This document shows positions 1-11,386 of a stretch of DNA of 64,000 nucleotides, piece after piece. The stretch spans positions 62,001-126,000 of the forward strand of contig JAPYMA010002578.1 in assembly GCA_035041965.1 (NCBI GenBank), read 5' to 3'. Within the stretch, counting starts at the first letter, position 1. The number at the start of each line of letters is the position of its first letter. The stretch is from Anisakis pegreffii. Lineage: Eukaryota; Nematoda; Chromadorea; Rhabditida; Anisakidae. The translations under genes were made by a program, and so were the position numbers. A model generated the notes under the pieces. It was not told the origin of the DNA, did no database searches, and saw only the letters and a list, made by a program, of their open reading frames with translations.

Positions 1-356
1 CTTTATGATACCTGTACGATAATATTATTACAATACGGAATATGATATTCCATAAAAAGTGATTCGTTCATGCTAAAACAAAAACGATCATTCATTAGCA
101 TTTAGTTGTATGCTTATTCGTATTTACTCATCATCACCTTCATCACCTTCAGCTTCATTCAGTGAGCAGTCTAGCTATTCGTTCATTGATTTTTCATTCA
201 TTCACATTCCATCGATATCAAATCGTAGATAACATTTACAATTTCTTATATTTTCTCCCAACAACAGTTTACTGAATACAAAATATTTGAAATAACAACC
301 GAATCATATCTTTCAAAAGCACATCTTCACAACAAGTCTTCCTCATCTATAGGCAG
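1..356. other. Non-coding, nothing recognised
   Basis: I see no splice-compatible exon or RNA gene in this AT-rich start of the window. It has short TCATCACC/TTCATT-rich stretches that look like ordinary low-complexity DNA. The gene whose exons begin at 1291 probably has upstream exons, but none can be placed here with confidence. Confidence 0.5.
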
Positions 357-958
357 CGTTCATATTAGCAATAGGCGGATTGCGGTCTTCGAGTTAACCG
401 TCTTCTCAGGTTTGCCCGGAAACATGCGAATTTCTTTTCAGCGTTCGATCCAGCACAGCCTCTAGATTCAGAATATATAAAACCTTACTGAGCATTTTGG
501 CTTAGTTGAGGAGATATAGGCATTTTATTAATACTATCTCGGCTGCCACCTTCAAGGCTACCGTCTTCTCAAGTTTGTACAGTAACATATGAATTTTTTT
601 GCATCACTCGATCCAGCTGCATCTCCGCATTCAGATTAATATATATTTTGTCGAGCGATTTTGCTTTCCTGAGGAGCTATAGCCATTTACTTAGATCTAT
701 CTCAATTCGGTAGCGCAGTGGCGCTCATTCATACAAATTGATCACTATGGAGCAATCAATACGTTCATATTAGCAATAGACGGATTGCGATCTTCGAGTT
801 AACCGTCTTCTCAGGTTTGCCCGGAAACATGCGAATTTCGTTTCACCGTTCGATCCAGCAGAACCTCTAGATTCAGAATAATATAAATTTTGCTCAGTAA
901 TTTGGCTTAGTTGAGGAGATATAGGCATTTTATTAATACTATCTTGAGGCGGCACCTT
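357..958 (-). repeat. Dispersed ~200-bp monomer repeat, about three monomers
   Basis: This block is the reverse orientation of the family that forms the tandem array at 61.2-63.1 kb. It starts with a GTTCATATTAGCAATAGGCGG-type segment, repeats that segment near 764, and contains one diverged copy of the palindromic site (CCAGCTGCATC near 613). Two monomer types alternate, giving a dimer period of about 400 bp. The weak open frame on the minus strand at 770-973 lies wholly in the repeat and is not a gene. Confidence 0.85.
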
Positions 959-1290
959 AACGTATGCCTTCATCGTGATTCGTTGCCATGCATCAAACTT
1001 ATTTCATCATCGCCAAAGCTCGACTGAAGTAACTACCTCCTCATTCTGATTTACCATGAGATTGTTCGAAATTTTCATCAAACTTATTTCATCACCGCTT
1101 AAATGAGTCTCAAGAGGCCAGCTCTCTGTTATGTTAAAAATTGGAAAGCAAGCATTTTTGATGTATGCCATCCCATTATTTCATTGCAGAACCTTTCAAC
1201 TCCCACATATTGATCAATCGTAAAACGGATTCGAGATCTTTGATCGCCAGCTAACTTTGAGTATGACAGTATCTGTTTTATGGTTTACAG

Positions 1291-2587
1291 GCCAATGAAC
1301 CTACGGTACCATCGGCCACCGGTACGGATGTTTGGACGAATTATGTGGAAAATGGTCGGGTCAGATTCGATCGTCTCCATTCAGTCAACGCCGTGCTGGC
1401 GTTCGAACGGAACGCTGCTGGTGCAGCCGAGCCCATGCAGCTGCCTTTAATATCGAAGAAGGAGTTATTCGAGAAGTTGAAACAGAAGAACGAACAACGA
1501 AACCAAATCGAACTCGATAAACAAAAACTACCGGAAAATCAGCAGATTGGACACTTCGGACAAGGTGAGTTCATGATTATGAATGGGATATGAACGAATG
1601 CTCAAATTTAGGAATGATTCAGTGTGTGTTTCCTTTGAGTGTCTATTATGAACTAAGAAGCATTTCCCACAGACAGGACATACAGTTCACAGAGTCTGCA
1701 TAATGCACTAAGAAGGATGATGTGAAAAAATTGAATATTCCTGGTAGGATCTGAATGTGTATTAATAGTCCGCATCAAGGTGATGCCTCATACTTATGTC
1801 GGCCCGAAGTGATCACTCGGAAATCGCACGGACTTGATTAAGTGCTTCCAAACTGTAGGCTGCATTGAAAGTAGTCGTTTACATAAACTCGATGCTAAGC
1901 GTTCTCAAACTGTTATGACTGCACATCTTCGGACGCACTCACTAAGAGTATTCAGTAATTTATGGGGTGAATAATAAGAACCTAATGTATAAATCGGTTG
2001 AAGATGGTATCCACAATTCACGGAAGTCGACTTCGATTACATTTGATTAATAGTTCAGTGATAGGATTATGTACTACGTATTATTGATAGTTTAGTGATT
2101 AGGATTTTCACATTTTGAGAGCAACCATCAATAAGGATAAATGAGTTCATCTAATGTGATCAAAATTATTTGTTCTGAATATGCGCTTCCTTGGAATCGC
2201 CCACTTCGCTGGGTATGAAATCGTTTGAAGCTTAAATCAACATAATCTCATGCTGGTCAAGAGTGATCAAATGTAGATCAGAACGAGCTCAATCAGTATT
2301 ACCACTTACGATAACTTAAGCAGCTTCATGAATCCTCTACAACAAAAAAAGTTCAAGATGGATTGTGATTTCAGAAACTAAAGTTGACATGGTGGAACTT
2401 CCTGATTCCAACGAGGGTGATTACAAAGAGATGGTCAGTTCATTTGCTTTTTGGATGGTTTGATGCAGACTTCCTCAGTAATAAATAATATTCATTTGAA
2501 CATTCCTCCAATTCAGCACAAGTGAATAACGAAAGAAATCAACGAGAGAGTGATTGATAATAATATTGCAATGTTTTTCAGCGTTGA
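1291..2587 (+). CDS. 3' exons of an unrecognised protein
   Basis: Three pieces join in phase. The exon 1291-1564 follows a TGGTTTACAG acceptor and ends at a strong GGTGAGTT donor. The exon 2375-2433 follows TGATTTCAG and ends at GTCAGT. A short terminal piece from 2582 follows TTTTTCAG and gives Arg then a stop at 2585-2587. The split codon between the first two exons makes Glu. The visible 112 residues begin with a neutral stretch (TNYVENGRVRFDRLHSVN) and continue with a strongly charged Lys/Glu/Gln-rich part (ELFEKLKQKNEQRNQIELDK), then an acidic end. There is no membrane segment and I do not recognise the family; it could be a cytoplasmic tail or coiled coil. Local GC is raised as in the other real exons. 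Upstream exons lie outside the window or are not identified, so the start is unknown. Confidence 0.5.
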
Positions 2588-4451
2588 GTCATAATGGCAC
2601 TATTGTCGAAGATGGACATACAAGTTGATGTTCAAAGAGTATTCGATGCGCCCATTTGCAGTAGGAAATGTTCTCACATACGAATATTACACTCATTTAA
2701 ACTGATCACTGTTATGAATATAATCTTTTTAAGGAGTGATTAATATTATTACTATCAGTTATGTATCATTATTTTACCGTTAATTCGTACATCGAGTGCG
2801 CCAATTTACTCGCTTTGCTCACATATTTGTTACCAGTTTCGAGAGAAGTTATCATTTGACCTCAACAACAACGCTGTCCGATTCTGAGCAAAATTCTCAG
2901 CTGGTAGAATTTCTCTCCTTTCCATGAACACTTCAAAAATTTTATCTACTTCAATTTCACTTCTGACTCTTCGCTATCCGTGCAAGGGACGATTGTCACA
3001 ATTTAAGCATGAGCACAAACCATGTTACCATCGGATCCTGTACTTTGACGATAAACCAGTGCAAGCAAGTTCAGATTGAGACTCTTCCGAACTCTTATTC
3101 AAGTTCAGTTTTTAGGCGTGATTTTCGAGGTTATTCCAGCCAAATACAACGATCAATTCAATTGTTCATAATATTTTTGATATTTTACTGCATTTACCAT
3201 ATCTATGTGCCACATTCTTCAGTCATTTTTTTTAAATTCACTTTTTCATGGTTTCATAATGTCATTCCCATCGTACATTGTATAGTTTCTTTTTTCGTCG
3301 ATGAAAGTTCCGAAAAATATCTTCGAATTCGGAGGGAAGAAATGAATTCAATTGTCGTGATTGAACTGATCTTTCATTGATCATTTTTTACAACCCCGGT
3401 CGATACTTTAATGAAACCTGAACATTTTGTTCATCATTTTCAATTTAATGCTTTTTGCGAACTCACAATTCACAAAGGAGAGAACGAGTAACGACAAAGT
3501 TGATTTATTATTATTTGTACAGAATTTCAATGTCAGCATAGTACAACACGGCACATGAACGACGCGCATGAGTGAAGTTGAACAGAAATTGTACAATTGC
3601 AACATGAGATTATCAACGTGTTCACGGTAATGAGATTGTGCAATATCGATAGTGTTGTTTGATGGAATGGAAATGACTCCCTTATCGTAACGATAAAATC
3701 TTCTGATAGACAATGTTACGTACAGTCTGAGATCGTGCACACAAAATGAAATCTCGATGCAATAATCACTAGGATATAACGAACTATTTCATGCTCATCT
3801 CAGTGTGGTGCACTAAGTTTGGTACTCGAGCATTATTGCAGTGTTTTTGTTTTTTGCTTCAGATCCTTCAGCAGTAGAATATAGTCAATCGTGCATCAAT
3901 TCAGCATGTCTAAGTTAAAGTTTCATCCGAATAAACCATGCATGTTGAACGCAAATCAGTTCTGAATCGTGAACAACATGGTGATTTGATATAGGTTCTG
4001 CCCGAAGCAAAACAACCTTCCACAGTTGGGTTGGAAACACGATGAAAATTTTCGAATGGAAAAGCGTTCAGAGTCTTTCTTCAAGTAAAAGCATAGAGCT
4101 CAGACTAAGCGAGAGTCTAAGCTTACAGTTAGGTTTGAGCTCAACCCATCAACGCCCGTGGTTATTTGCTTTACTATGAAATATTAGCACGTTAACTATT
4201 CTGTTTTCTTGAATTGCTTATGAATTTGAATATGAGTACGCTTCACATAGAGAGTGCAGTATGGATTATTCACAAGAAACGATCTCAACTGTGAATTGGG
4301 TGATCTCTCTGATAGAAATGTCGATATGCAAGAAGAATGTGAACATTTTTCGTTACTCGATGAGAAATGCGCACTGAACTTTTAACAGGTTGAGTCAAGT
4401 TGACTCTTTTGACTCATCTAATTTTAAGCTTTTCCACTTGACCGCCTAAAG
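2588..4451. other. Intergenic, nothing recognised
   Basis: No supported exon or RNA gene was found. The 123-codon open frame at 3009-3380 (+) is AT-rich, rich in Phe/Ile/Ser, has no splice context and shows no family motif, so I treat it as chance. The region separates the 3' end of the first gene from the 3' end of the ZP gene on the opposite strand. Confidence 0.45.
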
Positions 4452-7400
4452 CTATCGTTTGAAGACGAAACGATGAGTTTGTGTTCGCCTCTCATCCTCG
4501 CGAACACCGTTACCCCGCCGTCGTTTGAACCAATCCTCTGGGATGCATTGTGGCCGTCGACACCATCCTTCCAACTTCAACAGCAGCTTCAGACCACAGT
4601 TGAAGGTAACGGCTGGCTGCGAATAAGATCAGATAGATATGTAAGCTAGAGAGCTCAGATATTAGATACTCCCGATTTGACTAGCAGTCTATTTGCAGTG
4701 TTGCTTACAATAGAGTTTTTCGGCTCTTTAACGAAACAGGAGGTTCTGCTTTCGCGCTGGAAGAACTGAGTCAAAGGGACGAGGATATGACTGAGAGAGA
4801 TTCATCCACATTTGAATGGAGGATCACATTCTGGCCGTGATCGAGCGAGTTTATAGACGTTAAGTTAAGGATAATGGAGGAATACCTATAGGAATATTTG
4901 CGAAATTTGAAAAGGAAAACGAATCTACTCTGAAAAAATTCAGGAAATTCAACTAACCTCATCAATATCCAGGGAGAAGGCAGTTGATTTCAGACCAGCT
5001 TCGAGATCACCCAAATATGACGGGTGTGGGATTAGAGTTGGGAATAGGGAACATCCGAATTCATCAATGATAGGCACAGTCTGAGCATGAATGGCTGTGG
5101 TTGTCGATACAGTGCAATTGTAAACCATCATACAGTACATCGGCGCATGTCGAGAACCATAACTGCATGACCATCGATGGTAGACAGGTTCACCGATGTG
5201 TACTTGTCTGCAGATTTCTCGTTAAGTCGATGAGTCAGTACGAGAAAAGAGGAGAAACAGGTATAGAAATAAAAATAACCGATAGTGCACAGAGGTTTGA
5301 TTGGATAAATGATCACCAATATAAAAAGAAATACGATTTCGATTCAAGCAATAGACATGAATGGGAATGGATACAGACAGACATCCTTTTGCATTTGTAA
5401 CTTATCAGCAAACAGATCTAATGATAACCTTTGGAATAAGATTTCTATCATAGGATAACAACATGATTTGTTAAAAACTGACCATGAAATTATCTCCCAG
5501 TGTGAAGAAATTCGCACTTTTTAGTTTCAGTATGTGATTTATTAACTGTCAATCGAAGGAGCTCTGCTCATGTTCGTTCGAAAGTCCCAACATTGAAATA
5601 TGAGAGAAGTACTTGAAACAAACAAATGAAATTTTGAAAAATGTTTCCTTTTATTCATTGATCTGCACTAAGGAAGTGAGGTGATGCTGAAATGATCAAC
5701 TGGACTGAATAGAACAATCAGCTATAGATCAGAACTAGGAAAGAAGGATAGAAACTAAGAAATTGACGGCAACATTAATAATGTTATCGTTTGTGGTAAT
5801 AACGTTACTAGTTTCAGCGATAAAATGAGAAACAGGACGAATGCTTGTAATGCTAATGAAATTAGAGCAATGCGAATAAGGACACAATCATAAGTACAAT
5901 ACCGCCAACGATATCTCGGAAATAATAGAAAGAATTCACAAGAATATTATCAAGAAGTAAATGAATTCTAATGAAAAGCAACTAGATAGATTTGTTCAAC
6001 GTCACTGTAATGAAGAATGGAAAATATTTGCTGTGTGATTGGATTCATTCATTGCAACTTCATCTCAACAATAGTCCATTCCATTTAAGTTGTCTGTTGG
6101 TTGGCTCACGATTAGCATTCATTCAAGAGTCCGTATGGTCAGTTTCTGCTTGAAAGCACTTTTTTGTTCTCAATAAAAGAAACTCAACGAAAAGTCAGTC
6201 ATGTTTTCAATTGTTTTTGCACTAATTTCCATGCATAACAAAATATACTTTCGTTTTCAAAACGGAAAAAACGAATGTGCAATTGAAGGAAGTAGATAGA
6301 TGCTTAAGAGGATCCAAAACTCAGTCACATATCGTGAGCAGACACAATTTTGACCGCTTTTCATTCCAGCTAACTTTTAAAGAGTCAGCGAATTGCCTCC
6401 TATCTCATTGACTCAAACGTTCGTCGAAGTTTGAGTCAATGAGATGGTAAGGGCTGATTCTTTGAACCGTTAACTGGAATGAGAAGCGGTCAAAATTGTG
6501 TCTGCTCATATCGACGTTATGAATTTCAATTCGAAAGCAATGATGCGTGAAATATAATTCGGCAGTCCTTTCATTGCCCAACTAGTTGGAAATCGATGAA
6601 AGAGCAGAAAATAATTATGCATTTTTAACGAGCCAAGAGAATTGCATGATATTTTCTAGAAAATTGCACTAACAGTAAGCAAAAACTTCCTCATGCGATA
6701 CTGTTCATTGATAACAGTCGCATTTGTGACAAAATTAGTGAAAGGTTGAAACAATTTAAGCTCAATAGATCAATGGTCATGTCTCATTGAGTTCTTACAT
6801 GCAGCATCAAAGCATTAGATATTCGAATTCGAAGATCATGTTGTTTTCGAAACTACAGTCGGACTCATACGCAGTTATTGAAAACCTCTTCAACTTTTAA
6901 AAACAATGGCAGTAAAAAATTCCCACTTTGCACTCATTACATCCTATATGCGTTCCAATATTGACGGTATCTCCCTACAGAGAAATGAAGTTAACTTTTC
7001 ATTTCGACGTCTGCAAACGCAGGAAGAGTTGAAGCAAATGCAACGAAAAGCTATAAACTAGTTAACTTGTACATTCGTAATGTGAACGAAATATGCATTC
7101 TTCTTACTTCTATTCATTCCTTAATGACACTCTTGAGGCAAACCACTGACGACTGCTCAGTATGCTTCATTTGTTCTTAGAGAACGTTTCGGTAGATCTG
7201 TTTGCATGCACCGGGAAAAGCTTAATGAGAAATTTTTTGCGGAAATTACGACGATTCAATTTGGCAGATACCAATGACGGTTCGAGCAGAACACAACAAG
7301 TTCCACTGTTCGTAAATTATAGCAAATATTTAGGCGCAAAGTCTGCGGAATGGTAGAGCCACACATCATAGAGAATAAAAAATTCCGATTATGCAGGTGA

Positions 7401-8086
7401 AATGCATCAACAGATGTTCAAATGTCTCGCAATTCAAAATACTATTTTAACGAAATTCGGTCAGGAAATGTGGAAGTGTGGAAATGCGATGAGTTTTTCT
7501 AAAATTGGATTGTCTTATTTGCTGCTGGGAAAGAACTCAGTTGTTTTTTTTGTAGTTCCAACTGGGAAGCAGACGAAGCTCAAGAATTACGAATGTGATG
7601 GGATAATCCAATGACCGAAAAAAATTAGTAATGTTCGAGAGCCGTCGAATAATTCATGAGAGAGTTAAGAAGAAAATGCCCTTAGGTGTTTATGTGGGTG
7701 GCGTTTGCTGATCTATAAATCTGCTTAGAGTGCTGATGCAAGTTGTTGGCTTGACTAGATACAATTAATTAGGTTACAAAGCAGACATAACGGCACGGCA
7801 CCACATCAATCACATCAAGCTTGGAATAATCAATCCGCCGTCAGAATCGCTTTCATCATGATGCTGCTCACCTTGTCAAAACAGGTCCCAATCGATCACC
7901 CAAATGTACTTTATACTGGCAATCAGGTCCAGGGAACTGCCCCGCGGGCAGCTCAATGATGTCCTCATCCAGTATTTGTACCTCCTTCGAAGATTTGCCA
8001 TAATCTTTCGGCTCAGACGCTCCGCTCAGAGTTAAGAAACAGCAAAAACCGACGACGAGATCAATCACCCGTAACGAATAGATCAT
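4452..8086 (-). CDS. ZP-domain (cuticlin-like) secreted protein
   Basis: There are three minus-strand exons, 8086-7872, 5207-4958 and 4616-4452 (stop TAG), with all phases matching, giving 209 residues. Residues 1-23 are a signal peptide ending LSGA. Next comes the ZP-C half of a zona pellucida module: PGPDCQYKVHLGD, then IGEPVYHRWSC, VYNC, VPIIDEFGCSLFP, IPHPSYLGDLEAGL, AFSLDIDEPAVTFNC and GWCRRPQC. A basic KRRR furin-like site follows, then a basic tail. ZP proteins polymerise in nematode cuticle and apical matrix. Two things are odd. No ZP-N half is seen between the signal peptide and the ZP-C half, and no C-terminal membrane helix follows the KRRR site. A missed upstream exon with another start could supply ZP-N, but the signal peptide in this exon argues against that. 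Intron 1 (2664 bp) contains the fold-back element at 6335-6508. Confidence 0.85.
6330..6513. mobile_element. Fold-back MITE-like element with 5-bp target duplication
   Basis: A nearly perfect long inverted repeat runs from 6335 to 6508. The left arm begins TGAGCAGACACAATTTTGACC and the right arm ends with its reverse complement GGTCAAAATTGTGTCTGCTCA. The arms, about 80 bp each with small differences, meet at a short centre near 6420 beside GACTCAAAC/GTTTGAGTC. The element is flanked on both sides by TATCG (6330-6334 and 6509-6513), which fits a 5-bp target-site duplication. It has no coding capacity, so it would be non-autonomous. It sits in intron 1 of the ZP gene. The superfamily is unknown. 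Confidence 0.75.
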
Positions 8087-9905
8087 TGTAGGGGAAATGA
8101 AGCGAGAAGCTGCAATGGAGGGAGTCATGTTAACATCACGGTCTAGTTTCATTTCCGAACAATTGAAATCGTTTATTGCCAAAATAATAACAAAGAATTC
8201 ATGGGTCAGCAAAAACAGCGATTGCGTTTGATGAAAACGCACCTGATGGACAGTGTCAAAATCAATTATCAAAGAGTATTTTGCGATTTTATGAGTTCTA
8301 AATCAGTTTCAATTGGGTGCGATTAGGTGTGAGATATTTGTGGCGTTAAAATGATGAAATGGAAGAAAATTGCATTAAATTGCACATTAAATTTCAAACA
8401 GATATGCCGCGCAGGTGGGTGAACACCGCAGATAAACGAGCAGACATTCGAATTTCACAGGTATTTATAATCTTGTAGACGTGGATAATTAGATGTTGAA
8501 TATGGGATGTGAGAAGGAAGGAAAGAAAGGAAATGGAATCGACAGGAGATAGAAGATAGAAGGTCAGCGGACTGTAACGGCGTTCTGATATCAACGTTAC
8601 AGTGACAACCACATAAATGATGTATTATATTTACAAATGCACACGATGAAATATGCAAGTAGCAGCATGCAATCCATTATAATACAATAGAATTCACACT
8701 TGTTGTGCATGATGATATGAGGAGGAAGGAATATGGTGCACGAAAGGACGACGGTACACGGATAGCCCATCGAGTTTTTAAGTGTTTGTTCTAGTTCCAC
8801 TTGTTTCGACAAAGAGAATCTGATTTCGACGGCGGATACTTTTGGAAATTGTCCGTTTGCAGGAGAATTTGAGAGGAACTCGTGAGACCATATATGTAGA
8901 CATTGTGAACAGGGGTGAGTAGCACGCACCTGATTTTGAATATAGGAGACACAAGAAGGGGAATAACAAAAATAAGGTCAAATTCATGACTCTGAATGGT
9001 GGTTCTCATGGACATTCGGATGATTCTTCATAATTTTCATATTTTAATCGAAAGTTTTTCTGGTCTTTTCCCTGGAAAAATTTTGAGTTCGGCAGTTTTT
9101 TGTGTTGTCAACATCGAGTGGAACTCATTTGTCATGAGCACTTGAAGTATGAGAATGACACGAGCACCACTGCTGTTCTATTCGCAAGTGTTCTTAAATC
9201 TAATCTTAAAGAGGCGACTTTTCTGTTTTTTGTCTGCAGCTAGGTAAATATTAGCACTTGAATAAAAAACGCATCATTTTCTCGTTTTCATTTTTCTGTT
9301 TGTTTATGTTCGCATTCGCTGGCTGGTTCCACATTGATTTCCCTTCAGTTCATCAATTTTCATCTCTAAAACGTTTCCGATTACCGATTTTCCCCATACG
9401 TTTCCGTCTCTCTTGAATGAGGATCATCATCCTTAGAAGTAAAAAAGAGATTGATGGCAATCTTAGAAGTAAAATTATCTCACCGTAAATTTCAAGTGAA
9501 CAAATTAATTGTTTGCTCAGTGAATGGTATGGTTCAGAAATAATTAAGATTTCAAAGGAAAAAAAAAATTGTTCGACTGTAACATTCGTTTGCTCTATGA
9601 AGAATGATAACCGGTTTGATGGAAACTGAATCTGCAATTAGTAATTCATCCAACCAGCACTTTGAACTTGGCAATTCATTTCAAGCATTTCTAATGAAAA
9701 TTCCTAGAATTAACTGAAAGTTTACATTTGACTGGTTGCTATGTGCAGGTGGTTTAGTTTGTAATGCATCAGCTTGCGGTTAAATTATGCGAAGATTCAA
9801 TCGAAGTATATGCATATCTAATTGCAATTTTAATTTCTAATTAAAAGCACAATCATTTTATCATAACGCGATCAATTTTTCCATCTGTAAACAATTTTAT
9901 TTCAG
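8087..9905. other. Intergenic, one weak exon candidate
   Basis: No confident gene. A short plus-strand stretch at about 8865-8914 lies between a TTTGCAG acceptor and a GGGTGAGT donor and is open (NLRGTRETIYVDIVN), but it has no partners. The overlapping minus-strand frames between 8394 and 9015 are low in support and lack a consistent splice pattern. The rest is AT-rich with nothing recognised. Confidence 0.4.
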
Positions 9906-10014
9906 TTCGCTGGTTCAATTGAATCCCTAAAAAGGTATCGACGCTCAGATCAAGCCGATATTGAATGTTGTTGGATGAAAGAGCGGCTTAAGGCTTGGAA
10001 TTGCAATGTTCATC
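9906..10014 (+). CDS. Orphan internal exon, unrecognised
   Basis: A 109-bp stretch lies between a canonical acceptor (TTTTATTTCAG) and a consensus donor (GTAAGT). The frame starting in phase 0 is open and has ordinary protein composition (SIESLKRYRRSDQADIECC, then WMKERLKAWNC). No neighbouring exon with matching phase could be joined; the long open frame at 10.8-11.4 kb does not match in phase. I do not recognise the family. It may be part of a gene whose other exons are too short or diverged to see, or a chance combination of good splice sites. Confidence 0.35.
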
Positions 10015-10277
10015 GTAAGTCTAAGTGAGCCAAGGCTGAAATGTGAGTCCGAAGTCGAGACTGAACCTTATAGCTTGAGGTCTCGAGGTAAATCTCGAGT
10101 TGTTGACAGCGCTTTCGAATGATTTGTTTGGTTTGTTGCTATTTGGTGTTTAATTCTTCAACTACAACTCAAAAGCAACATCCCTTTAACACTACTGACT
10201 GCTCGGGGTGTGGTTTATGTATCATCATCATAGCTCTGTCTGTGCTGCTTAAGAGCGTGCGCCGAACGCCGATACTA

Positions 10278-10303
10278 AACCAACCAACCAACCAACCAAC
10301 CAA
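10278..10303. repeat. (AACC)n microsatellite
   Basis: Six tandem AACC/CCAA units. It is a simple repeat with no sign of a gene around it. Confidence 0.85.
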
Positions 10304-10417
10304 GAAATCGACACACAATTCATTCACTAACTAGAAGGCAACTAAAACGACCACCAGGTAGAGAGTACCATGTGAATCAGCTCATTCTTATTGCTGCCTC
10401 GTCTTCATTTCATGAAT

Positions 10418-10900
10418 ATTGTTATTGTTGTTGTTGTTGTGTTGTTATCGTTAGCATTGTTATTATTAATCTATTGTCCAAGATATTACACACTGAGTTC
10501 CATTGAACATCTCTTCAAAACACTCATTTATTTTAAACTTTTCACATTATCTTCACATCAAAGCCGCATCAATTTTAATTGAATTCGACTTGAAATTCAA
10601 CAACTTTCTCGAATTGTCATTATCATTATCATCAATAGAAACATTATTCTGTTTATTGATCTGCTATCGGTTGCCGATGATAAGCGATGATGCGAGAGGA
10701 GTTTCGTTTTCACGAGAATGTTGTTGGCACTGATAATTTCTAAGTGCTAAGAGTCATAAGTGGTGGTGATAAGAGTGATAATCACTGAATTGTTTTTGTC
10801 TGACTTCTTTAACAGATTGTTTTCCGTGTTTCCACCTTCTTTCTTCGTCCAATCAACCAACCTGTTGCTACTGTTACTATTGCTACTGTTGCCTTCAATG
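10418..10900. repeat. Degenerate trinucleotide-rich tract (GTT/TTA, TGC/TAC)
   Basis: Two stretches, near 10418-10470 and near 10860-10935, consist of imperfect TTG/TTA/CTG-type triplets. Read on the plus strand they give runs of Leu, and on the minus strand runs of Asn and Ser. They produce long open frames on both strands (10760-11386 on plus, 10747-11019 on minus), so the frame length here is not evidence of a gene. The part near 11100-11300 (+) has more ordinary composition and a possible donor at 11305, so a real exon is possible but unproven. Confidence 0.5.
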
Positions 10901-11386
10901 AATATCTCATCGCTGCTATTGTTGTTGCTGCTCACTGAACTAATCATCACCATCAAATTAGCTACTGCAAAAAGCTCGTCGTTTCTTAATTCAGCGCTTA
11001 ATAGCTTTGACCCGGTCATTGCTGTGTGCGTCCCTCAAATTGTCGTCCACACTTCGCTGGTTATTGTGACGTTGAACGTTGCTCTGCCCAGGAGCCTCAC
11101 CAACACTGTGGTTGGAGCCGTTTCAACCACTGAAACTGAGTCTCAAGCAAATCAGCTAAATAGTGCAAAATCACCGTCGAATTACGTCGAGCAATCAGAG
11201 GCATCTGATACTCGAAAAGAGCCAACAGAGAAAACTGCATCATCATCAACTTGCCCATTGTTGTGGAACACGAAGCAGAATCTTGGTTATGAAGTTGGAT
11301 TCCAGGTGACTGCTTTGAAATTAGTTATATTGTGTTGTTCATTGATAAACGCAACATTGTACGATTGGAATTTTTTATTTCATTGA

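Noticed and set aside
3009..3380. 123-codon plus-strand ORF
   Set aside because: AT-rich and hydrophobic by base composition, with no splice context and no motif.
4473..4829. Plus-strand two-exon frame with matching phases
   Set aside because: It lies antisense to the last exon of the ZP gene, which has clear family motifs and correct splice phases on the minus strand. The plus frame is a shadow of that GC-rich exon.
10760..11386. 208-codon plus-strand ORF, longest in the window
   Set aside because: Its length comes from triplet-repeat tracts that give poly-Leu on one strand and Asn/Ser runs on the other. The ending phase of the upstream orphan exon does not fit. A real exon near 11.1-11.3 kb is possible but unsupported.
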